Below are positions 1 through 11,749 of a stretch of DNA of 64,000 nucleotides, piece after piece. This DNA comes from Prochilodus magdalenae (lineage: Eukaryota; Chordata; Actinopteri; Characiformes; Prochilodontidae). A program made the position numbers and the translations under genes. The notes under the pieces were generated by a model, which had not been told where the DNA came from, made no database searches, and was given only the letters and a program-made list of their open reading frames with translations. Positions within the stretch are counted from its first letter, which is position 1. Each line of letters begins with the position of its first letter. The stretch spans positions 353,501 through 417,500 of the forward strand of contig JAMWET010003064.1 of the NCBI GenBank assembly GCA_024036415.1, read 5' to 3'.

Positions 1-1757
1 TGGTTACTGTGCAGGTGTTCTGTGTTGGCGAGTGGGGTTACTGTGCAGGTGTTCTGTGTTGGCGAGTGGGGTTACTGTGCAGGTGTTCTGTGTTGGTGAG
101 TGGGGTTACTCTGCAGGTGTTCTGTGTTGGTGAGTGGGGTTACTCTGCAGGTGTTCTGTGTTGGCGAGTGGGGTTACTGTGCAGGTGTTCCGTGTTGGTG
201 AGTGGGGTTAATGTGCAGGTGTTCTGTGTTGGTGAGTGGGGTTAATGTGCAGGTGTTCTGTGTTGGCGAGTGGGGTTATTGTGTAGGTGTTCTGTGTTGG
301 TGAGTGGGGTTACTGTGCAGGTGTTCTGTGTTGGTGAGTGGGGTTACTGTGCAGATGTTCCGTGTTGGCGAGTGGGGTTACTGTGCGGGTGTTCCGTGTT
401 GGCGAGTGGGGTTATTGTGTAGGTGTTCTGTGTTGGTGAGTGGGTTTATTGTGCAGGTGTTCTGTGTTGGTGAGGGGGGTATTGTGTAGGTATTCTGTGT
501 TGGTGAGTGGGGTTACTGTGCAGGTGTTCCGTGTTGGCGAGTGGGGTTAATGTGCAGGTGTTCTGTGTTGGTGAGTGGGGTTAATGTGCAGGTGTTCGGT
601 ATTAGCGAGTGGGTTTAATGTGCAGGTGTTCGGTATTAGCGAGTGGGTTTATTGTGCAGGTGTTCTGTGTTGGCGAGTGGGGTTACTGTGCAGGTGTTCG
701 GTATTAGTGAGTGGGGTTATTGTGCAGGTGTTCTGTGTTGGCGAGTGGGGTTACTGTGCAGGTGTTCTGTGTTGGCGAGTGGGTTTACTGTGCAGGTGTT
801 CTGTGTTGGTGAGGGGGGTATTGTGTAGGTGTTCTGTGTTGGCGAGTGGGGTTACTGTGCAGGTGTTCTGTGTTGGTGAGTGGGGTTATTGTGTAGGTGT
901 TCCGTGTTGGCGAGTGGGGTTACTGTGCGGGTGTTCCGTGTTGGCGAGTGGGGTTACTGTGCAGGTGTTTTGTGTTGGTGAGTGGGTTTATTGTGCAGGT
1001 GTTCTGTGTTGGCGAGTGGGGTTACTGTGCAGGTGTTCTGTGTTGGCGAGTGGGGTTACTGTGCAGGTGTTCTGTGTTGGCGAGTGGGGTTACTGTGCAG
1101 GTATTCTGTGTTGGCGAGTGGGGTTATTGTGAAGGTGTTTTGTGTTGGTGAGTGGGGTTATTGTGCAGGTGTTTTGTGTTGGTGAGTGGGTTTACTGTGC
1201 AGGTGTTCTGTGTTGGCGAGTGGGGTTATTGTGCAGGTATTCTGTGTTGGCGAGTGGGGTTACTGTGCAGGTATTCTGTGTTGGTGAGTGGGTTTATTGT
1301 GCAGGTGTTTTGTGTTGGTGAGTGGGTTTATTGTGCAGGTGTTTTGTGTTGGTGAGTGGGTTTATTGTGCAGGTGTTTTGTGTTGGTGAGTGGGTTTACT
1401 GTGCAGGTGTTCTGTGTTGGCGAGTGGGGTTATTGTGTAGGTGTTCTGTGTTGGCGAGTGGGGTTATTGTGTAGGTGTTCTGTGTTGGCGAGTGGGGTTA
1501 TTGTGTAGGTGTTCTGTGTTGGCGAGTGGGGTTATTGTGTAGGTGTTCTGTGTTGGCGAGTGGGGTTACTGTGTAGGTGTTCTGTGTTGGCGAGTGGGGT
1601 TACTGTGTAGGTGTTCTGTGTTGGTGAGTGGGGTTACTGTGCAGGTGTTCTGTGTTGGTGTGTGTGGTTACTGTGCAGGTGTTCTGTGTTGTGAGTGGGT
1701 TTATTGTGCAGGTGTTCTGTGTTGGCGAGTGGGGTTATTGTGCTGGTGTCGGGATAT
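1..1757. repeat. 34-bp tandem minisatellite, about 50 copies
   Basis: The whole stretch is a head-to-tail array of a G/T-rich 34-bp unit containing GTGTTGGCGAGTGGGGTTA and GTGCAGGTGTTC. It begins before base 1 and decays at about 1700-1757. Because 34 is not a multiple of three, the reading frame cycles every 102 bp and gives long spurious open frames made of VQVFCVGEWGY / CAGVLCWRVG / LLCRCSVLVSG blocks. These are not a protein. Variant units (GGCGAG or GGTGAG, GTGCAG or GTGTAG, CTGTGTTGG or CGGTATTAG) are clustered. The array directly abuts a Tc1-like transposase fragment. Confidence 0.97.
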
Positions 1758-1787
1758 GGCAGCATCTCGTGTTTAAGGTGGTAGTAA

Positions 1788-2105
1788 CTTAAGGCTCCTG
1801 CAGATGGCACTGCACGAGGAGGATACATGTGACGTGGGAGCGACGGGATCCATAGATTGAGAAGAGCTACAGTGTAGTGGAGGTCTTGTTCCATGTATGG
1901 AAAATGGCTCCAGAGCAGATGTTAATGATTGGCTAAAAGGAGTAACTGTGTTTGGGCGTGGCCAAAGACCATAGTGTGAAGGAAGTAGCTGAATCTGCAG
2001 GTGTATGGAAGCGTACGGTCATATGAATCTACTAGCAGTGGCTAAAATCCCAGTCTACAGGGAATTCTCCTCAGAAGTGAGCCAGGGAAGGCATCCACCA
2101 AATCC
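1788..2105 (+). pseudogene. Tc1-like transposase N-terminal remnant (family A)
   Basis: The DNA is closely similar to 21108-21420 and to the reverse complement of 61770-62065. It encodes, with stops and frame breaks, the DNA-binding helix-turn-helix part of a Tc1-type transposase: a DVNDWLKGVT block followed by the region matching VKEVAESAGVWKR and VYQQWLKSQSTGN. No catalytic part follows. It is a dead fragment sitting immediately downstream of the minisatellite. Confidence 0.75.
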
Positions 2106-2329
2106 AGTCCAACTGCACAATTCTGTAATGCAAGAGTGTGCCACAATTTAGTTTTTTTTTCTTCTTCATTAATTCTTTTTCCTCAGAAACCTAGTCCCAG
2201 TTTTAGTGAGTCCCTAATTCCAGTTTCCCTAATCTCCCAAGTAAACCAAATCATACTAACCAGTAAACCAGAGCAGCATCACTCAGTGAGATTAAACATC
2301 AGGCCGATTGTCTCCTAAGCACATTTTCA

Positions 2330-3060
2330 CTGTTGGGAGCATACGCCAGCATGTGGATCTTTAGTGAATATTTGGTTCATAAACCATAATTGCATTCATT
2401 AGTTTGCACACATTGATCACAGGCCTGCACCGATACGCTGAGAATTTATAATTGCGAGCCATGGGTTGCGTTTGAGGACAGTGTATCTGAAAGTGCTAAT
2501 GTGTTAATAAGCGACAAAGCGCAAACAAGCCCAGCCAAGCTGCCTCTACAGAAGGTTAATGTAATGTGTTATGCTAATATAATGTGCAATTAGCAGCAAC
2601 CACCAATTTCTCCACTCCACTGAACTCAGCTGAGCTATTGACAGGCGAGAGCTCAGCACAAAGTGCAATTATACAGCCAACATTTGACACAACAGATGCA
2701 AGCCAAATGACTTCCTTTTGGCAGAGCGAGGAAACACTACACTAAACTGCAGTGCACTATACGCTCGCAAACAGGCAATATTTTCTCTGAGAAAATATGT
2801 TGAACCAAACAATGATGCCGGCCTGGAACAAGAATCCTCGTCCGCTCCCCACCCACCCCAAGCAATTTAAGGCAGCCACCAAACCCAAGCCTGGCTCATC
2901 ATATCTGAGTGGTCATAATTGACTTGGCTGTATTGACAAAGCGACCGAGCAACGGTTGTGAAGTTAATGGCATTTTCTCAGCCTGCTCTTAAAGAGAGGT
3001 AATGAAGAGAACAGATAACGCTTGCATGCCTGCAGTGGTCGCCTCGTTTCAGAGAAAATG
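2330..3060. other. Unique, AT-rich non-coding stretch; candidate conserved element
   Basis: There is no transposon similarity, tandem repeat or convincing open frame here. The sequence is rich in TAAT/ATTA homeodomain-like cores and short words such as TAATTG and GTGCAATTA, a texture common in vertebrate conserved non-coding elements. This is a pattern judgement only; no comparison could be made. Confidence 0.3.
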
Positions 3061-3264
3061 AGTTTGAGGTTTTTACTCGTATTCGTTCATGTGGTTTTTA
3101 TGCCGTTTCGGGACACGTTTGAGTCCTTAAAGGCCTATCCTAACAGGAAACAAGGTTCACATTTTCAGACGTCTCTTCTTCACTTCCTAAACAGTGCTCA
3201 GGCATGGCTCTGCTTCAGGCTTTGTTTTGCATGTCTTTGAGAATGAGTTAACATCCAATAAGCA

Positions 3265-3572
3265 ATCAAGGGTCGGAGGGGCTGCTGGAGTCTATCCCAT
3301 TATTCAGTATGTAGAAGGAAGGAAACACCCGGGACAGGCCACCAATCCAATGTAGGGTAGGCATACACATTCACTCATGCCTATGGGGCAACTAAGCATC
3401 CCCAATTTACCTGACTGCTTGGGACATTGGGTTGAAGGGGTTAGCCATACATACATGGGAAGAACATACAAACTCTGCAAAGAGGAGACCATGGACACCA
3501 GGGCCAGGAATTTAACCCAGGCCCTTATTGTTGTGAGGCAACAGCGCTACCCACTGTGCCACCCACAATGTG
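3265..3572 (+). repeat. Dispersed LINE/SINE-like repeat, copy 1
   Basis: The stretch carries the familiar fish interspersed-repeat text: a block around ACACCCGGGACAGGCC, then a block around GGGAAGAACATACAAACTCTG, then a block ending GAGGCAACAGCGCTACCCAC. A second copy is at about 4200-5060 and an inverted piece is at 3612-3700. I recognise it as a common dispersed retroelement-type repeat of teleosts but cannot name its family with certainty. Confidence 0.6.
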
Positions 3573-3611
3573 CCACCCACAATGAATGCATATTATAATA
3601 TTGATAATATT

Positions 3612-3700
3612 ACTTCATTGTATTAGTGACGGATTTGCGGCCTGTCCAGGGTGTTTCCTGCCCTCCTGACACTGAGCGCTGGGATAGGCTACAGCGCTTT
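3612..3700 (-). repeat. Inverted fragment of the same dispersed repeat
   Basis: GCGGCCTGTCCAGGGTGT and GGGATAGGCT are the reverse-complement form of the text seen in the adjacent copy (GGACAGGCCACC and CTATCCCA). It runs directly into the (GA)n tract. Confidence 0.55.
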
Positions 3701-3708
3701 GAGAGAAG

Positions 3709-3744
<36 letters not shown>

Positions 3745-3808
3745 AAGAAAAAGAAAGAGAGAGAGAGAGAGAGAGCGCGAGAGGGAGGGAGAGAGAGAGA
3801 GAGCGCGA

Positions 3809-3848
<40 letters not shown>

Positions 3849-3998
3849 GAGAGAGAGAGAGAGAAAGCGAGAGAGAGAGAGCGAGAGAGAGAAAGCGAGA
3901 GAGAGAGAGCGCGAGAGGGAGGGAGAGAGAGAGAGCGCGAGAGAGAGCGAGAGAGCGCGAGAGGGAGGGAGAAAGAGAGAGAGAGACAGCGCGAGAGG

Positions 3999-4046
<48 letters not shown>
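3701..4046. repeat. Imperfect (GA)n polypurine tract, about 345 bp
   Basis: The stretch is almost pure (GA)n with GAAAG, GCGC and GGGAGG interruptions. The long open frames of alternating L/S on one strand and R/E on the other are low-complexity artefacts. Confidence 0.97.
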
Positions 4047-4049
<3 letters not shown>

Positions 4050-4199
4050 CCAAAAATGAAGGAGCGGTCCTTTAATACCAGCCGCCACTGCTAACACACT
4101 TCTAACTCTGTTGACTTCTGGTAAAACTTCACTGGTAGTCCTTTTATGTCTTAGAACAACTCAGCACAGTCTTCTTGCATCAACACACACTTGCTTAAC

Positions 4200-5060
4200 T
4201 GAGCATTCATTCATTCATCATCTAAACTGCTTAAGGTCCTGGGTTGCAGCCCATCCCAAAGCTCTTTGGACGAAAGGCAGGAAACTCATTGGACAGGTCC
4301 CGAGTCTATACACACACACAATCACACTCAGGGGAAATTTAGGCAATGTTCACATTGCATAGCCCACTGCTCAAATCCAATTTCTTGCTCAGATCTGAGC
4401 TCACTAAAATGATGGTTCACATTCACCTAGGCGAGTGATTCAGATCTGTCATTAATGTGAAAGAACTGGCATTCTGAAACGCCACGCATGCCCATATCCA
4501 AATCAGTAACGTCACAGGAGAAAACCACATGCATCATCAACAGCAAGCTTACCAGCCGAGTGAACCTGTCAAGATAACCAGGTCTGATCAGCTCTCAGCT
4601 GTTCATTACTGGAAGGGGATTGAGATGAAAAAGGGATTGTTGTCCTGGAATCCCACCGTTTACTGGCTCTGACTTTACATTTGGCTCTGCTGCCATGTTA
4701 ATGCTGAATGTGAGCGAATGTGAAGTAGAAAAAAAACCCACGTGAAATCCGATCTGAACGTTCACATTCAGGTTGCATGGCCACAAATCGGATTTGTATC
4801 TGATCTAGGACCACATTTGAAAAAGACTCAAATTTCATTTGATCAAATCAGACGTGTTGTGTCCACAAAGCCTTGAAAAGCCAGACTGGAGTCGAGTCAG
4901 CATGGTAATGTGAGCGCAGCCTTAGTATCTCCAACTCAGGCCTGTCTGCATGTCTTTGAACTGTGGAAGGAAACCCACAAAGACATGGGGAGAACATGCA
5001 AACTACAAACAGACCCTGGTTAGCCAGCTGGGGAATTGAACCCATGCTACCATTAGCTGA
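4200..5060 (+). repeat. Dispersed LINE/SINE-like repeat, copy 2, split by an insertion
   Basis: The left part (about 4200-4341, ending CACTCAGGGGAAATTTA) and the right part (from 4922, TTAGTATCTCC, then GGGGAGAACATGCAAACTAC and AATTGAACCCATGCTACC) are the two halves of the repeat seen at 3265-3572. They are separated by a 580-bp miniature transposon. Confidence 0.6.
4342..4921. mobile_element. Harbinger-like miniature inverted-repeat element
   Basis: The element begins GGCAATGTTCACATT and ends AATGTGAGCGCAGCC. The ends are imperfect inverted repeats, and it is flanked on both sides by the trinucleotide TTA (4339-4341 and 4922-4924). A TTA duplication and GGC...GCC termini are typical of PIF/Harbinger elements. 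The inside holds internally repeated phrases (AATCCGATCTGAACGTTCACATT, GATTTGTATCTGATCTAGGACC). No transposase is encoded. Similar non-autonomous elements in fish are sometimes classed as hAT, so the superfamily is tentative. Confidence 0.65.
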
Positions 5061-6745
5061 TCAATTACTTCAAACAGACTTCCTGGTCAATTACATCAAT
5101 AGTTCATTTGACTACCAGGGCCTACAAAAGCCGGAATGGGAAATTGGAAGCTAAATACCTCTCTATAGATTAAAAGCACAGCCTTAGCCAGGTGGGAGGA
5201 CGCCTTCATCCAGAAACTTTGACCAGTCTTAGAACCTACCAACAAGGATTTAAACCAGGGCTTCGTGTGATCCTTAAGGATGTGTTGCATTATGGTTTAA
5301 CCAGCATGATCTACACTCCTCATAGGAAGCCAGACTAAGAGATGCGCTAAAAGCCCAGGATGAGCTCTGAGCTAACCAGTGTCAGGCCAAAGTTAAGACT
5401 AAGCCAAATCTCTCCAAGTGCTCAGATGCACTGTACAACAAAGGCTCTTACTCAGTATGAGGTTGCACTAGTGTCAACATTCATAAGACAGGAAAACATT
5501 TAGTTGGACCATGTGATCAGTGTAGGGTCACTGGGTTGCAAGATCTATATGGCAGAAAGTTGTACAGTACATGCAGTCAGAGTTTCATAAACCCACCATT
5601 TCACTTGCATCATTTCTGGAGCCACCTCAGAGACTTTGTATAGGACAAGCCTGACTCATCATTGAGTGGATGATTAATCTGTGGTACCACCAAAGCTCTA
5701 AGACTACTTACAGTACAGTGTAAAAGTCAGAGACCACCCATTTAGATTCATGGATCCTTTCACCCATTTTCCTTCAACTTCATCCCTCCTTAGGCAATTA
5801 TCTCACATCTAATATCCTCAGAAATATCTCCTGACTGGTTTACTCTAAGAACTGCACTGAGCACTTTTGATATATTAGAACACGGCCTATTTTACACCCA
5901 CTAATCTTTCTGGAGTACCATCAGTATATTACTGAACCATATGATTTTGGACACTTGTACACGGCTGACGTGGGGTGGATGAAGGACAAGACACCAGACT
6001 AGGTTTTAGGCTTGTTCACCCAGAAATACTTTCTACAGCCTGACAGGCAACAAGATTTTGGTCCAGCCCTGCTGACCCAGACATTTCTGTTCCTTCTCCC
6101 CTTGCAGTGCAGTCTCAAGGATGTTCAGCATGCGTGTTGTGATTACCCAGGACTGTTCATTGTGTGGCAGATGACATGCGGCGGTCCACCCTCCCATGGA
6201 CTGATGTCCAGACTGTGGGAAATGGGCCGGCTGGGGCTGCATGGAGCCCTGCTTTTAGGAATACACAGGGGCAATTGGTGGATGCTACTTTAGAATTAAA
6301 CCTCCAGGCAGTCCTGATGGTTAAGTGCTACACAAAAACCTGAAGCTGGTTTTATCCATTGTGCTGCTAGCACTATGTGAGCATCAGAGCAGGTTTACTG
6401 GTGTATTTGTGGGCTTCCCTGATTCAAGGATTTTAAAGGCAGTCCTGTTTACACCATGGCTAAGGACCCACCTAAACCTCTCTGTGGGAGGTTTCAAAGC
6501 CAAGATGTTTTGTCCCATGTACATTCTACCTTGAAGGTGACTGGATCATCTGAACAAACCATTCGCCAAATTCTAAGAATATATCACCTACCATACAGTT
6601 ACTACATCCAGCTGTACAGGTTACCTGGCAGCATCCTCAGCCTCCTTTACTAACAGAGTAAAAGGTTCAGTAGCACAAACATTTTCACTGGCTTCCAACA
6701 AGAAAACCATTCAGGGAACCGTGTTTGTACAGGTTGCTTAAATAG
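5060..6745. other. Gene-free stretch with faint transposon remnants
   Basis: I find no exon. At 5718-5745 the words CAGTGTAAAAGTCAGAGACCACCC resemble the end of a Tc1-type element (compare 59375-59395). The remainder shows nothing I recognise. Confidence 0.35.
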
Positions 6746-6747
6746 CG

Positions 6748-6950
6748 GCATCCAGAAAGATTCAACCAACAGGAATAAAACCTGGTGGGTAGGTTTGGCA
6801 TTGTGAGACATGCGAATGATTCAAGTTTCACGCTTGACTATGCATGTGATGTAAGCAAGGATGGGTTTTATCACTGTACCAATCTGACCCAACAGCCACG
6901 ACTGCAGACATCCAGCCAGCAGTGATGCCCTGCATACGTCTTGGTATAGA
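6748..6950 (+). mobile_element. Family A Tc1-like element, 5' end
   Basis: The text from GCATCCAGAAAGATTCAACCA through GTGGGTAGGTTTGGCATTG, ATGATTCAAGTTTCACG and GATTGCAGACATCC (with small differences) is the 5' portion shared by the copies at 9198, 27085 and 30111. A fragment in the opposite orientation follows at once. Confidence 0.7.
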
Positions 6951-6962
6951 GATGTAGAGGAT

Positions 6963-7500
6963 CCTAAAGGTATCTTGTGCATATATTCTCACACAGTTCT
7001 GCAGATTTTGCGGTAGGGGTGGAGGCAGAGTGACACCAGGCCTTCTGGACGTGTGACGTGTGACAACAAGTTGTCCCCCACTTTAAAAAAAAAAAAAGGA
7101 TGAGAGAGGCCTGTAATTTGACATCATAGGTAGGACCTGAGACAAAATGTGGAAAAAATTTTATTTTTAAGAATTTATTTGCAAATAATTGGGTTGGCAC
7201 TGAGACCACGGTGCCACCACTCGAACAACGGATTCATTGGCCTACAACCTCAAACACTCCCGACTCCCTCCACGAAGACAAAAGCAGTGCTAGTCACTGA
7301 AGATGACCCGCTGCCATTCTGAGTCACTCCATGACAGTCTGGTATGACACCACTGCATGCTTTGGTGATGCCGATGTGGTGTTAAGGGCAGTCAGCATAG
7401 CAGTTCACATACATGTAGTCCTGCGTTGTGCAGCCGTCTTCCAATGGTGCTGGCACTAACAGGATGACTCATGGAGGGCAGCGATTCGTGCTGAACACTC
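6963..7500 (-). mobile_element. Family A Tc1-like element, internal part, inverted and interrupted
   Basis: Read on the minus strand, 7500-7200 matches the internal transposase region (AGTGCCAGCACCATTGG, GACTGTCATGGAGTGACTC). After an unrelated insert of about 120 bp (7075-7195, including a poly-A/T run), 7075-6963 resumes with GTCCAGAAGGCCTGGTGTCAC and AACTGTGTGAGAATAT. Reading frames are broken. Confidence 0.65.
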
Positions 7501-7624
7501 ATAATCGTGGCTGATGGATCAGTCAGGTACAAGGATTTGCTAACACTAGTGTTAATTCTTGTTTGTTTCTACCATGTCTTTTGTTTGCTGTCCTTATTTG
7601 TTTTAGGTACTCAACAAGTGCCAC

Positions 7625-7625
<1 letters not shown>

Positions 7626-7682
<57 letters not shown>
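7626..7682. repeat. (TAA)n microsatellite
   Basis: Nineteen or so uninterrupted ATA/TAA units, read in one frame as a poly-asparagine artefact. Confidence 0.97.
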
Positions 7683-7683
<1 letters not shown>

Positions 7684-7729
7684 CTGTCATTAGAGGCAGT
7701 CATACAGAGGCAGCAGCACTGCACGTGAT

Positions 7730-8600
7730 GCAGTTACGCTGAGAGACAAGCCTGCAGGGGGATTTTGCAATCCACTTGCTGTGAGGTGTGTGAGGTGGAG
7801 GATGACTAATGTCTTCATCATCTCGCTTTAGGAACGCAGTGCAGGAGATTACTGGATGACTGTATAGCAGAACACCTCACTCTTTATTTCTCTCCCCCTC
7901 TCCCTTTCAGATATTCTCCTTCTCGCTGTCTCTCTCCCCCGATGATATGACCACCCATGTCCCAGTTAAAACTGGAGAGCGAGGAGACATTTCACTATTC
8001 TTAGAAAGGTTACAGAGAAAAGCCACAGTCTCAGTCTCTCTCTCTCTTCCTCCCTCTCTCTCTCTCTGTCTGTCTTTCACCCATGGACTTTTCTTGATCT
8101 CCCACTGACATGGTTTTTGCAGTCTTAAAAATAAACTATACAGTTATAGAATTACTCGACCAGCCAATTTTATCTGACTTTATTGACCTACACAACTTAT
8201 AAAGGGCAAACTACAACTAATAGAAAAAAGAAAAACATAATAAAAGGAGGAAAGGGAAAACAGGCGATATCGAGTGGTGGTCACTACTGGACTTCAGTCT
8301 GTCAATGGCAACCGCTGGTGTTTGGCACTGAACCTTTATTTAACAATGAAAGTTGGGACAGGGGCAACATAAGCGTGGAAGAGCTATAGCATCTTAGAAC
8401 ATTCCACATTATCCCAAATAGCCTGGATCGGAACATCATTGGGCTATTTGGGGTATTTACGTCAGCATTATGGAACAGGTGTTATGATGTAGTATGATGT
8501 AGACTAGCATATAGACTAGCATTGGACTAGTAAAGTGGATTCACTCAATTTACCAAAAGCCACGTATGTTGGGATTATAGAGTGAGGTATATGCTGCTAT
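7730..8600. other. No recognisable gene; CT-rich patches
   Basis: Pyrimidine-rich patches occur at 7890-7950 and 8028-8075. I see no exon and no repeat family that I can name. Confidence 0.4.
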
Positions 8601-8611
8601 GGTGCTACTTC

Positions 8612-8830
8612 CAGGGAAGTCCATGGTTACTTCTGTTGGACAATGCCAGGACTCATTCTATATCTGCTAAAACAGCATGACTTTGTAGATTCAGAGTAGG
8701 TGTGCTTGAATGGCCTGCTTGCAGTCCAGACCTGTCTGCTATTGAAACTATGTGGAGTACCACGAAGAGTAGATTTAGACAATGACGGAAGTCTTGCATC
8801 AAGCAGGAATGGGTACAAATTCCACCTGCA
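8612..8830 (+). pseudogene. Tc1/mariner-type transposase C-terminal remnant
   Basis: One frame reads PWLLLLDNARTHSISAKTA before a stop. After a frame change comes LEWPACSPDLSAIETMW. These match the second catalytic aspartate block (DNARxH) and the third catalytic block (WPxxSPDLxxIExxW) of the Tc1/mariner DD(35)E transposases. The family differs from families A and B in this window. Stops, frame changes and the missing N-terminal half show it is dead. Confidence 0.7.
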
Positions 8831-9197
8831 TCTGTATCTTCAGCTTCCAGCCAAATAGTAAAAAGTGTAATTAAAGGTAAAGGTGGTAAACCTGACCCGT
8901 CCCATCGGTTTTTCAAATTCAAAATGTGCTTGTATTTACAAAATGCAATTACGTTGGTCAGTGAAAATATCAGAAATCAACTGTACTTTTGTCTGGTAAA
9001 TAAAGGTGCCAAACTAATAACAAATGACAGATTCTTGTCTTTACTGCATTTAAAAAAGAGCAAACCTTTCAGGAAAATGAATTTGAATTAATATTACTAA
9101 TATTATTTTACAAATGCATGCAGATTCATTCTACTTGGTTTACTTAAAGAGCACAAATCATATACACTCATCATTAAAATAATAGTTCTACAAACAG

Positions 9198-9906
9198 CTG
9201 CACCCAGAAGGAATCCACTGACAGGAACAAAACTTGGTGGGTAGGTTTGACATGGTGAGACATGCAAATGATTCAAGTTTCACACTCAGCCGTGCATGTG
9301 ACGTAAGCAAGGACTGGCCTCATCACTGTACCACTGACCCAACAGCCACGATTGCAGACATCCAGTGAGCAGTGATGCCTTATTAGTGTTACTGTTAGTG
9401 CAGCACCACTGGCAGATGGCGTGGCTCAGGACTGCATGAACACAGAGTGACCTAACAACATGTCAATGTCGCCAAAGACTGGAATGGTGTCTTGCCAGAC
9501 TGTCAGGGAGAGACTTAGAATGGCAGCGGGTCATCTTGAATGACCAATGGGTAAGAGTGTGGAAGCACCGGGGTCAGCACCAAGATGAACAGTTTGATTG
9601 CACATCGCATGTCCAGAAGGCCTCGTGTCACTCCACCTCTACCTCTACTGGAACATCTACAGAAACAACATGAGAATATTCAAGCTGCATGGGATGGATT
9701 ATCACCAGACACCATCAGGAACCTCTACAACTCCATACCGAGATGTCTGGCACGTTGAGTTGGCAAATACTGAGAGACACTACTTCTGTATGGGTAGCTC
9801 AATAAATATTACCCATATCAATAAATGTATCATCAGTTATTGTTCCTGTTAACCTTAATCTTCCTCCCAAATATCATTCCAAACAGATACTTCCTTCTGG
9901 GTGCAT
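9198..9906 (+). mobile_element. Family A Tc1-like element, internally deleted copy
   Basis: It begins GCTGCACCCAGAAGGAA and ends CTTCCTTCTGGGTGCA, which are clean terminal inverted repeats. Inside are the 5' leader (TGGGTAGGTTTGACATGG), part of the transposase (GTCAGGGAGAGACTTAGAATGGCAGCGGGTCATCTT), the phrase GGAACATCTACAGAAACAACATGAGAATATTCAAG and a 3' leader with TCAATAAATATTACCCATATCA. The DNA-binding half seen at 21108-21420 is missing, so this is a roughly 0.7-kb non-autonomous derivative. Confidence 0.8.
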
Positions 9907-9909
9907 GAG

Positions 9910-10560
9910 TGCATGGTAAGTTTATAAATTTACTCTTCACGACTGGTTAGGAGGGTCAGAAATTGCCATTATGAACTGTTAATTGATGACCAGAGAAGTG
10001 GGTGAAAATTCCTTAAACATATTTGCTGTCTGCATCAGTCAGTGTTAATCCCATCCAAGTGACCAAGGAACTGTCAGTTGCTTTGACCCTGCTGTTATTC
10101 CCGGTGACCTCCCTTGCTAAAGGTTAGGCTTAAAGGGCAGTAGGGATAAGGATCAAGTGAAAGTCCAGACCTGATAGTTTTGGACTGGCCACACATGGTG
10201 AGGAGGGAAAAGAGGGGGTTGTCTAGGATGGATGAAAATTCGTTAGTTAGCTGCTTGACATGTGAGATTACACCAATTAGCAATTAGGCGTGGGTGCGTG
10301 GGGGTGTGTGTGTTGAGCATGGTGCAAAAGATGAGATCACACTGTGTGTCATTAGGAAATGTTATCTGTGCTAATGGAATCCAGCAGAGGCTGAGAGATT
10401 GTTACTGTCATCCTAGTCTGACAGATGAGTATGACTTTGCATGAGAGGCGACCAATACATACGCACACGCACAGACATTTGTTTCACACCTACAGTAAGT
10501 ATCTAATATGTATCATATGTATACATGTACCCATAGGTAACAACAATAATAGCAGCTATA
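9910..10560. other. No recognisable feature
   Basis: I see ordinary AT-moderate sequence without an exon, tandem array or known repeat. Confidence 0.4.
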
Positions 10561-10564
10561 GAGC

Positions 10565-10640
<76 letters not shown>
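10565..10640. repeat. (AAT)n microsatellite
   Basis: Uninterrupted AAT units, about 25 copies. Confidence 0.97.
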
Positions 10641-11749
10641 TGTCTATTTACTTGACACATTAAATCAAAAACTAAATTAATACAGTAAGCACTGATTTTA
10701 TATTCGTTTATTTGTTTAATAGTTCCTAAGGGAGGACGTTTTCCTCCTCAAGGAAATATTATTTGAAGTTATCATCCAATACCAGGTTTTGACTCATTGA
10801 TGCTTCATTATGTCAGCTCCTCTGGTACTGGAATTCATCCAGTTCGTGCTAATAACGCAATTCTAATTTCCAAACTAGCCCACAACTTTCTGCTGTATGT
10901 GTGTTTATCTGCATCTGTTCTAAAGGCCGTGTCTGTTCTAGTGGTGGTCTACTTTTGCAAGCAACAATGTATTTACTGCCAAGATAGACGAATAAACTAC
11001 GTGCTTAGGTTCCGAAGTTTCCCACCTCCATTACACTGTACATATGCAGGTAACAGTATGCAAAAATAAAGCACCTCATATGTAATATGTACTGTATTAT
11101 TGTATATACAAATAGACATATATATATATATATATATATTAATGTGTGTGTATGTATGTATGTATGGCTAGTATTGTGCCAAAAAATAAAAATCTAAAAT
11201 TCCCCAAAATATTTTAGATATTTTGTTATATAGTAAAATATAATAATTGTTGGTTTAAAAGCTTTCCACAGCATTAGTATTTAATAGTATTTGGTCCCCA
11301 CAATGTGGCATAAACCTGACCTCACCACCATACACATGCACATGAATGTGCTCAGATATCCACCCTGCAGTGTTTAAAACAATCACGCTTACCAACACCT
11401 ACCATCGCACGCCTACCATCGCACACCCCTTGGAGGAGTTGAGAAATTGCACACCACAAATCCATAAACACACACATATATACTTATGGTGGCATAGGGC
11501 AACAGGGGTCTCACTCAGCCCCTCCAAATGAAGCCTCACAGCTACGTAAAGGTGGAGGGGATCAGATATGATGGTGTCGGGGATATTTCGAGCAGACAGT
11601 TTTCCATTTGTCAAGTCACAGCTGCCAGGTGAGGATACAGACACACAGAGGGGGGCTGTGGGGTTATTAATGTTCACCAGCTTTAACAGGAGCTAATGGA
11701 TGAGAGTTTGAGCATGTGTGACACACGAATCCATTTACCAGTTTCATCT

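Noticed and set aside
575..1132. 185-codon cysteine/valine-rich repetitive protein frame
   Set aside because: It is the 34-bp minisatellite read through; the frame rotates every unit and has no independent coding signal.
3610..4097. Long Ser-Leu and Arg-Glu repeat proteins on both strands
   Set aside because: They are translations of (GA)n; the same pattern occurs at 11744-12181, 14062-14699 and 19911-20224.
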